Assembly (NCBI RefSeq): GCF_964019385.1
Contig: NC_088643.1
Span: 43,425,440 to 43,489,439, forward strand
From: Sycon ciliatum
Lineage: Eukaryota > Porifera > Calcarea > Leucosolenida > Sycettidae
Length of the DNA stretch: 64,000 nucleotides
Reading direction: 5' to 3'
The position numbers were made by a program, and so were the translations under genes. A model generated the notes under the pieces. It was not told the origin of the DNA. It made no database searches and saw only the letters and a program-made list of their open reading frames with translations. Shown piece by piece: positions 56,064 to 64,000 of this stretch (position 1 is the stretch's first letter; every line of letters starts with the position of its first letter).

Positions 56064-56276
56064 ACTCAAGCCTCTTTTTGCCTCGATGGGCGTCAGGATG
56101 GGTTTCCCGTAGATCTATGTGAAATGAAGCGCACCGTTTATGCAACACCGCGTGTAGTACAACAGCTCCATCATGCAAAAATGGACCCAAACCAGGAGTT
56201 GGTCTATGTACTGTTGCCAAAACTGGAGACTTCGGAAGCAAATTTGATTTTTCATCGTTGCTCAGACAAACAATAA
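56064..56276 (+). pseudogene. Possible terminal exon or gene relic with adjacent AATAAA
   Basis: Open plus-strand frame from after AG at 56063 to TAA: FCLDGRQDGFPVDLCEMKRT, QQLHHAKMDPNQELVYVLLP, SEANLIFHRCSDKQ. AATAAA overlaps the stop region directly. Upstream the same frame continues past one TGA into MDRDSGQYGSESDHAV, so this may be a gene broken by a nonsense change. Family unknown. Confidence 0.25.
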
Positions 56277-57599
56277 AACGTGTAGATCTACAGATGTTAC
56301 GGAAGTGCAGACTACACAATCTTGTACTAGCCGCTCGTTCGGCGTGGCGTCGTTTTCAGATTTTGCTGTTTGAATTTCAGTCGTGCCAGGACTGACACCA
56401 AGAACAAAAGTTTCCGGGCAACATTTGCATAGAGCAGCACTGTAGTTGAAGAAGGTACATTGTAGGCCGGTGCAGCTGGCAGGCTTCGTTGACCTCTGAA
56501 GTGTCCAGTTAGAATCTGCAAGGCTGGGTCTTCAAAATCGTGCCTTGCGTAGGTAAGTCTGTCCAAGTACTAGTACGCTTGTTGGTCCACGCGAGTACTT
56601 TTGCATGTAGTGCGTCAGCTTTCAGGCTTCCTAATAATCGTGGTGTGTAGCTGTAAGGTAGTAGTAAGTTTTAGTTACTAACAGGTAGTGCAAGGGAGTC
56701 GCCTCAAATGTCCAGAGTTTTGCTGCCTTTCAATTTGGAATTTGTATGTATTCTGTATTTGATTTTTCAACGGTAAACTCGGGCTACAAGCTATTTCATT
56801 AGAGAGGTTAAGGGGAAGTGCATCGATTTTTCGAGTATGGTCCAGAAGAAAGACAATTTGATATCGGTTCGAATGGCATATCGCTCGCTTCCATACGAAA
56901 AGCCAAACTTGCCAAATCGCCAATTGTTTACTTACGTTGCCATAGCGACCAGCGCAGTGATGACGTACGAAAGGCTTAGCTCCACCACAGAGAAAGTCGA
57001 TCACTGCAGAATTTGGTCATTTTCAATTGGTTTATTGTATTTAATTCACGAAGTGAAAGAAGGGCTGTGTTCAATGCTATTAGTGCAGTGAACTGTTTGT
57101 TAGTAGTCCTCTCGGTTGTGTACTGGGACGTGACACCGACAGGAGCAAGCTGGACTGCGGAGACACCAGCAGACAAGTGAAAATAGTGACGAACAAAATG
57201 CTAAAATCTTGGTTGGGACAAATCAGACGTTCAGCATTTCCCCCAACCAATGACCATGCCGTTTGCTCTTTCCACTTCCTGAAGATGAATGTGATGCTTC
57301 CTGGCGACTCTCCTATCTCTCGTAACATCTTCTGAAGCCAGGTGAGACGACGGGTGGTGGAGATTGACGAATGAAATAATGTCGTAGGTTTGAAAGTTTG
57401 CTGAAAATGTCTCAGGAGAGATGGCGAATTCCAAGCATCTTGTCCTGGAGGAAACCATTTCCTAGGCACAGTCAGCCTCGGGAAATGCATGAGAAGGGCG
57501 ATAAATAGTTCACGGCACTAACAGCATTGAACACAGCACTTCTTTCACATCGTGTTAAGTTACATGTACACGTTTTTTGCCTTTAAAAAAAAATTTTTT

Positions 57600-57690
57600 T
57601 TCACGGTTCGCGTGAGACTCGGCTGGAAACCGAGTTTTCCGCATCCGTAGGAACGCCACCACCCTTCAAGGATCAAGGCGCAGATTTTTT
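57600..57690. repeat. Dispersed repeat, copy in inverted pair with 58880-58965
   Basis: The block CACGGTTC(G/C)CGTG, then AGTTTTCCGCATCCG and AGGAACGCCACCACCCT, recurs in opposite orientation 1.3 kb away. It extends into an A/T-rich homopolymer stretch. Family unknown. Confidence 0.75.
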
Positions 57691-58067
57691 TCAAAACGCG
57701 GTGCAAATCTCACGTTACGTGTAAATTTTTAGAGGTTAAGTACACGTGCGACGTGACGTGAAATTTTGCCTGGCAGGATTAGGGTTTAGTTCACACAAAT
57801 ATCAAATCTTCCACTGAACAAACTCGATAAAACTTCGGAAACTCACACAAATTCGATCAGGATAACCAAGCGAAACTTCCAAAAACCCACGTCACCAACT
57901 TGCGTGCGGGACAGTCAACTCACGTAAAACACGTCAAATTTTACGTGAGTTTTTTTTTAATTTTTGACGTAAAAGTTCACGGACGTAAGAATTTTACGTG
58001 AAACTTAACCTCTCTATTGTGTTAATTTGCCCGTAAAAGAGGCCTAGCTATTTCATTGAAGTTTTAA

Positions 58068-58669
58068 CCCTTTAAGAGCCGCTCCATACTTGAATGCGTC
58101 GTAAACGACGCATTCAAATGCAAAACTTCAAAAGATCGTAACTCAGTCCAATCTAGCTCAAATCCAGTGATCGAAATATCCAGGGCGAAGAGAAAACTCT
58201 CACCTGTCGGGAGAAACAATCCGCGAAGCGCTGCGAGCAACGGTTCCTTAGATAAATCACTCGTAAGTTGAGCCGCGATCGCGGCAATTTCAAAAGCGCG
58301 CAGTGCGACTTTAGTATTGAGAATTTTGAGACTTTTCGTCACGCTGGTTTACTCGAATTTGCACGGGTTTCACTGTTGATATTGTCAAGAGTACACAGCG
58401 AAAAAATTGGAACTCCACGATCGAGCAAAATGAAATATCTGGAGCGGGACGCAATTGGACGCATTTGGGGCATTTTTCGTGCTGTCGCTGCGATCTAGCG
58501 CTGGATAGACGGTGTGCTGGCTATCATGATCGACCTAATTCTCTTCCTCTCGCGGAGACCTTTCCAGGAAGCCCTAGATTGTGAGGATTGAGTGAGTAGA
58601 ACTGAAGCTATGATCCAAGGAACACGAAAAAATGCAGAATTTTGAAAATTTCCTGTGGCTCTTAAAGGG
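58068..58669. mobile_element. piggyBac-like MITE (602 bp)
   Basis: Inverted ends CCCTTTAAGAGCC, each directly flanked by TTAA (58064-58067, 58670-58673). CCC-type termini with TTAA are the piggyBac pattern. The minus-strand frame 58342-58064 is open and is partly conserved in the copy at 29485-29732, so it might descend from a coding element. Confidence 0.82.
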
Positions 58670-58879
58670 TTAAATAACAGGCAGGCATAGTGGGATGGGC
58701 TAAGACCATGATTGAGAAACAAAGGGTACCAGGTGCAAGTCCTGCGTGGAAGCGGAAGGATTTTTTAATTGGGAACTCGTGGTCTGGTACGAGGGAAACA
58801 TGGATGCAGTGAATGGGATTTTCGGTCTTTGACCACTTTACGGTGGGTCTGATCTACTCACCTCCCACCGTTTAGGAGC

Positions 58880-58965
58880 TGCATCTGCGCCTTGGTCCAA
58901 GAGGGTGGTGGCGTTCCTGCGGATGCGGAAAACTGGGCCACGGGAACCGTGATTTTTTTAATTTT
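58880..58965. repeat. Dispersed repeat, inverted copy of 57600-57690
   Basis: Complement of the block at 57600-57690; both contain CGCATCCG(T/C)AGGAACGCC in one orientation. Confidence 0.75.
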
Positions 58966-59828
58966 TTTAAATAAGGCGTTAATAAGGAAGGAAGAGAAAG
59001 CACGGCTGTCAAGAAGTGGCAACTTAGAAAGATGGCGTCGGTTCGAGATGACATGGTAACCGCGCACGTGCCGTGGTCCGTGACTTGCTCATGTATGCAC
59101 GCAAATGCAAGTCACAAACTCGCAAAGATCGTCTTTGCATTTGGAGAAAATATCTTCGACTCTTGTTGGAGGTTGGCGAGGTTTGCCTAATCTTTACTTG
59201 AATGCGATGCTGGTATCTTATCTCAATAATTAGAACAAAGAGAGCTGATGATCGCTTCATTGCTACGTAGAAGTAACAATCAACTCTCCTCAGGTCCTCA
59301 GTGCCAAAGGCAGACGACTGCAATTCCGCAACGCTCATTTCACGATGATGGAAACAATAATCGTGTACACACTTGGACCACTCGGTGACGGGTCATCCCT
59401 ATGCTAGCCGCTAGTCCGCCCAGCAAGCAGATATTGACTATTACGATAAGGACAACTGCGTGAACGAGGGCTCGCCGAGCAAACACAATTCAAGTCGTGA
59501 CTCCAGTCAAGAATTAGAGTCTTACTCGAGAACTTCACAAATACAGGCCTAGGCACCCCACGGAACTGATAGATGGCACGAACGAAAGACAAAGATAATA
59601 TGCTAGACAAAGTGTCCCAAGTGACTGAAAACAGCAGATCTACCAAATAAGACAGCTACAGGTGCCTAAACAACAATTCCAATACAGTAGAGAGTAGTAT
59701 CAGGCAGAATGAAAGCCTTCGAACTCCACAAATACAGCCACGACCGCCACAAAAATTGGACGACCACCACAAACAAATTTTCATTGCTCTACCTCCTTGA
59801 AGGGTGAAAGTTACCAGTTATCCTATAA

Positions 59829-60229
59829 GGCCACACGTTTTTATATCTATGTTTCTCGTCACCCGCGCGCATACGATTCAGGAGTCTGGAGGAAAAAAAG
59901 AAAAAAATGTGCTGCACTGACTGTGCATGTGGGGACCAGCACACTCATGCACATGTACATAATGTGGCCTGGGCTGTTCGACACATGATGCGAGGTCACC
60001 AATAATTATTGTGCGCAATCTAGCTGCACATGCACAGATTGTGACAGACGCTCCTACCACATACTAGTTGCTAACTATGGATGCTATTTTGCATGGTGTA
60101 TTGGTGAATTTTAGTGTGAACAAAGGTCTAATAAACTTTTTTTTATTTTTCGGTCATTTTTTTTCCACCTCTCGCCTACGTTTTTAGATTTTCAGGTGAC
60201 GAGAAACATAGAAATAAAAACGTGTGGCC
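59829..60229. mobile_element. PIF/Harbinger-like MITE (401 bp)
   Basis: Inverted ends GGCCACACGTTTTTAT continuing to CTATGTTTCTCGTCACC, nearly perfect over 34 bp. TAA on both sides (59826-59828, 60230-60232). Confidence 0.82.
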
Positions 60230-61317
60230 TAACGATGTCAGTTCATGCCTGTTGGAACCCCCCACAGCCCGCACGAAATACCTTTCAAGTAATTCCAGGA
60301 TGCAATTGCAGCTCCAGACAGGAGGAAGAAGAACACCGTGGAAAATAACGGCAACAATGCCCAAACTCTCTGGAAACAGCTGAAGTCTTCCTGAAGATGT
60401 TAAGTTGTTTTTAAAACATTGAATAGCCATCGATTACCAGCGTAGTTTGGTGACTTTAGAACTGTTTTGAGACTTAGAACGAAGCGATATCTCAAATTTG
60501 ATGGAATTTTACCTGTCAAATGCGTGGGCGAGCAAGCCAGCTGACTGGTTATGCATGAGCATGCATTGATTTTGCATGGTTCACGTGCAGAAAACTAAGT
60601 TGTCGCGATCCAAGTGCAGCTAACAGCCGTGAAAGGTCTATGCTGCATACATTGTGCCACTGCCCAACAAGCTATTAATAAACATGCGCCAGCAGGCGTT
60701 GCAGCAAAGTATCAGCAAGTACAATTCAGGCCCCATGCGCCGGTAACTCTTGATATTGGCTTTACTCCCTCGCACCCAGACGCTGATTTTTTGGAAACAA
60801 GTTTCTATACTTCCGATGGCGGAATCCGACATCACAGTGCTTTTCGGTGTGGCCAGGTCAAATTGTATAAATCGCATCGAGTGTATTGTTTTATCTGAGA
60901 GAGAAGATGTTCGTGCCCTTGAGACCCGAAGTCCCGTTTCCATACGACAAAATTTAGGAGCTCTGCGCTCAGCGCTTTTTCTTTAGTGTGAATTTCAGGT
61001 TGTTATGGTCGGGTCGCATCGTCGCGGACTATTCCATCGTCTTCAGCGTCGAAAAAACTGCTGGCCATGTGAAATTACAAGGCGGTGAGACGCTTTCGTC
61101 TTCCTCTCCGAGCGAATTTGTTCTGCACCAGCATACAAAAGTATGCAGTGCCGTACGCGCATTTCGAGTGACGAAGTGTATGCACTGTACACTGCTGCAC
61201 AAGCCCGTCACAGCTGGGGCGGCTGAAGCCGCTCTACTTTTTCAGCGTTTTTTTTTTTAGAACATTGCAGCAAAGCGCGATGATCGCAGCTCAGCGCAAA
61301 CGTGGCAAATACTGAAA

Positions 61318-61600
61318 GAATCCTTGTACCTGATCGTGGTTTGTTGTAGAATCAAAAAGTCTTTCATTGAAGTTTCACTGAAATGGCACCAAATGTCTGG
61401 AAATGCTTGCAATTGGCTTCAATTTTTGAAATTTTTTCCCGGGGGAGGGTAATGAAGAATCCTTGTCCCTGATCGTAGCGTCTTCCTTAATAGTTTGTTG
61501 CAGAATCAAAAAACTTTCATCGTAGTTACACTGAAATGGCACAAAATGCCCGGAAATGTTTGCAATTGGCTTCAATTTTGAATTTTTTCCAGCGGGAGGG
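61318..61600. repeat. Imperfect tandem duplication of about 140 bp
   Basis: Two copies share AATCCTTGT(A/C)CCTGATCGT, TTTGTTG, CACTGAAATGGCAC and GCAATTGGCTTCAATTTT. The second copy has a small insertion. Confidence 0.85.
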
Positions 61601-61930
61601 CCCCCGGACCGCCCTTCCGTGGCCGCCCCACCTACAAAGCCGGTGCGACGAACCTGCTGCATGCACTGACTGTGCAGTCGTCTTGATTCTCCCACCTCTT
61701 CCATTCATTTCTGTTTCCAGCAAAAGTCCAACTTGGCGCACTTCAAATCACTATAACTCAAGAATGGCCGGGCCGATTTGAATAATACTTGCTGCTCAGA
61801 GTGCCTATGTGCTACGCCTGGGAGAATCGAGTGAGACCAAAATCGAAGCGATCGGAGCAAGTTGAAAATTGGGTGTAGTCACTACTCTTGAAGTCGAACT
61901 GTCGCTCTTATCATGCTTATGATGTGTGTA

Positions 61931-62292
61931 CCGTAGAATCCCGCGGATAAGCCCATGGGCTGATCTGTTTCACAAGGACATTTCGGTGGGCTTATACAAG
62001 AACATGGGCTTATACGCCGACACCAAAATTGTGCTTTTGAAAAGTACCAAGGAAGTGAGAAGTACATATGTGTACTTTTGCTGACAAACACTGTGCACAC
62101 AAAAACAACCGATGATTGTGTTGAAATGTACAAAACAAAACGTACACTACTATGTACATGGTACGACCTAGGCTCATGGGTTTGTACAACGAAGCTTCGC
62201 GACGTTCGAACTTGGCCTGGGCTTATGCGCGAGCATGGGCTTATACGTGGGTGGGCTTTTACGTGGATGGGCTTATCCGCAGGATTCTACAG
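61931..62292. mobile_element. MITE family ATGGGCTTATACGC, copy 2 (362 bp)
   Basis: Same termini (CCGTAGAATCCCGCGGATA) and internal words as 18450-18845, in the same orientation, TA on both flanks. Shares the unique middle AAAACAACCGATGATTGTG. Confidence 0.85.
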
Positions 62293-63512
62293 TAATTATT
62301 GCGCTTGGTACACGGAGGGCATACTGGCTGATTTATGCCCTAGTGCGGTAGCCTGAGGTCGTGCACCGTAGGCCAAAGGCTACAGGCCCACAGGCTACAG
62401 TGCACAAAGTCAGCCTACACACTAGGACACAAATCAGCGATCAGGCACAGTCCACCATGTATATTCATGCATACCACGTGCCTAGATAGTCCCAAAAGGG
62501 CATCGGTACATCAGTTAAAGAATGGTACTGTTCAAAGACCCTCTTGCACAACCAGACCAACAAAAGAGAAAGACATGGTACGGTCACAGCAAACTTTTTT
62601 CAGTTCAATTTGTCGCCATTCGGCGAAGCCTTGTCCAATTGCAAAGAACCTTATATCTCTGCTGAAAGCTGAGCTCATGACCTTTCCAACTGTGTCTCAC
62701 TTGTAGAAATCCGGGACAGTTTTGAGTTATGACAGTTTTGTACTCTTGTCTATAGCAGGGGGGGGGTACTAGGAGCTGGGATGAGGAATACAGAGATTAG
62801 GCACTTGATGTGGAGGTCAGTGCATATATTATCATAAATTCCCACTACAGCGCTAGAGCCAATATTTCCCAGATGTGCCCCTTCCCGCGTACCTTGATTT
62901 CTAGCCTGGAAAGGTACCATGACTGTGTCATAGTCATTATCATTCATTCATATTTACTAGGGGAACCCAACAGATCAATGGTCTTGTCAATCGATGCACA
63001 AAACTAATGAGGTGTTGATGCCCTATCACCCTTGTGTCGAGTGTCTGTTGTTCTCACCGTACATCACCCTCTTGTTTGGTTTGTTTTAGTGACAGACTTG
63101 CACCCGTTTGTCACTCCTTGATGTGTGTGTGCGTGTGAGGTGATACATTTACCGTGTTGTTTTCAGCTACTCTTCTTTTTTTGCGTTGTTTTTATCACAT
63201 CTCTACTGTATAAAGTTCATTGCTCTTGGTCAGTTTCTTTTTTCTTTTCCACCTGATGAGAACACAATGCAAGTGCTAGTGGAAGAAATTCAAAGGATGG
63301 TGATTGTCAGAAGCCTTCGTCTTGTTTTTCTTCTTGAGTTTTATTGCATGTTTGTCTCCAAGAAAACTAATTGGTCACAATCATGTGGCACTATAATGTA
63401 GCCAATGAAGAAGCAATGGCTCTGTATTGAGATTTGCCTGTCGTATCTGCATGTCCTGTTGCCGTAGGAGAATCCAGGAGCAATACGGGTGTCGTAGGAA
63501 CTCGCAACAAGT

Positions 63513-63783
63513 ATGAGTACGGCTATGCTTGCCAATTTGTTAACATTGTCTTTGGTATCAGTGTTCAGTGTGGCGACATCGACCGGTGAGTTTTAAAAAG
63601 CATGTACGTGACGTGCCCTGTTAATTAATCATGCCTTCGTTTATTTATAGGGTAATTCGTTTATTTCATCTGTAAATTCACTTTTCCACCGCAGATTGTG
63701 GACCGCTTCTGACTTGTACGGGTGGCAAGTTTGTGCATAACAGTTGGCTAGATGTGCGACATACAACGAAACCCCCTCGATAG
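63513..63783 (+). CDS. Possible small secreted peptide gene (two exons, 53 codons)
   Basis: Exon 1 63513-63585: MSTAMLANLLTLSLVSVFSV then ATST, a clear signal-peptide profile, donor GTGAGT, phase 1. Exon 2 63695-63783: acceptor ccaccgcag, then DCGPLLTCTGGKFVHNSWLD and stop TAG. AATAAA at 63811-63816 could be the polyadenylation signal. The mature peptide would be about 30 residues with two Cys. Alternatively exon 1 belongs to a longer gene that continues beyond the window. Start chosen as the first ATG of the frame; a second Met lies four codons on. Confidence 0.45.
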
Positions 63784-63810
63784 GCGAAAGCCGTTGGGGA
63801 ATCCTTAAAC

Positions 63811-63816
63811 AATAAA
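63811..63816 (+). promoter_or_regulatory. Candidate polyadenylation signal
   Basis: AATAAA 28 bp after the stop codon of the candidate secreted peptide. Consistent with its being a complete small gene, but AATAAA is common by chance in AT-rich DNA. Confidence 0.35.
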
Positions 63817-64000
63817 AATTACGAATTACAATGTGGGTACACTCTGTGCACAATTTAAAGGAAATTTCCTCTCCCTTGAGCGGAAGCTGCATTTTCAGGG
63901 TGCTCTCTTTGTGACTTTACCACAGTAGTACTTCTAAACAGAACCACTGTCCCAGTATGTGCATTAGATATGAGGAAAATTTCGCTGTGTCAAAGTGAGC

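Larger units (their letters stand above)
52712..63512. other. Repeat-rich region with few gene signals
   Basis: Contains a Harbinger-like MITE, a piggyBac-like MITE, an inverted repeat pair, a tandem duplication and a second ATGGGCTTATACGC MITE (all listed). Weak exon candidates at 53177-53287 (minus) and 56064-56276 (plus). Long open frames at 55780-56319 and 57080-57490 (minus) lack domain or splice support. Otherwise nothing recognised. Confidence 0.4.

Noticed and set aside
55780-56319. 179-codon minus-strand open frame
   Set aside because: No domain, no splice context; a competing plus-strand frame with a nearby AATAAA is slightly better supported.
57080-57490. 136-codon minus-strand open frame
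   Set aside because: An overlapping second minus frame is equally open and no motif is recognisable.
56798-58012. Possible larger element bounded by AGAGAGGTTAAG and its complement
   Set aside because: Terminal match is only about 12 bp, an internal copy of the word at 57729 confuses the boundary, and no clear target duplication is visible.

Overview
This window looks like nuclear DNA from an invertebrate metazoan, and a sponge or similar early-branching marine animal is plausible. The genes have many small exons with GT-AG introns and animal-type extracellular modules (EGF, furin-like Cys-rich, CCP/sushi, NTR). Introns and spacers are packed with microsatellites, MITEs, non-LTR and Penelope-like retroelements. 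No species can be named from the sequence alone. A 200-base run of N (44001-44200) marks an assembly gap.

Layout. (1) 552-6329, plus strand: four 3' exons of a coiled-coil protein; its largest intron is almost entirely two DNA transposons. (2) 8568-21178, minus strand: receptor-like gene A, reassembled here from signal peptide to stop (14 exon positions, 518 codons without one broken exon). (3) 25567-34921, minus strand: its paralogue gene B (11 exons, 435 codons). Exon phases and lengths match closely through the ectodomain, so A and B are a tandem gene duplication. Both encode signal peptide, Cys-rich modules, a furin-like repeat, one EGF domain, a Thr/Ser/Pro stalk, one transmembrane helix and a short cytoplasmic tail. 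(4) 38390-42769: an almost intact APE-type non-LTR retrotransposon inserted in a 43-bp minisatellite. (5) 44272-46829: a DNA-transposon-like element with unusual repetitive TIRs. (6) 47016-52711, plus strand: 3' part of a secreted protein with a CCP domain and a C-terminal NTR domain; its first intron holds a Penelope-like GIY-YIG fragment in tandem duplicate, a tRNA-like unit and a MITE. (7) 52.7-63.5 kb: repeat-rich, with only weak exon candidates. (8) 63513-63816, plus strand: a possible small two-exon secreted peptide.

The most unusual signal is a set of hammerhead ribozyme motifs inside and around gene B and inside gene A: two fully paired type I hammerheads (27650-27697, 29301-29344) and a second, shorter-stemmed family (best copies 30177-30219 and 19377-19420). 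Several of these run directly into (TC)n/(GA)n tracts. They suggest retrozyme- or Penelope-type retroelements. A second highlight is a Harbinger-like MITE inserted into one of a tandem series of 87-nt stalk exons, where sibling exons preserve the empty site.

All exon models rest on open reading frame, splice dinucleotides, phase continuity and A/B agreement. Family assignments of MITEs rest on TIR and target-site-duplication patterns read by eye.
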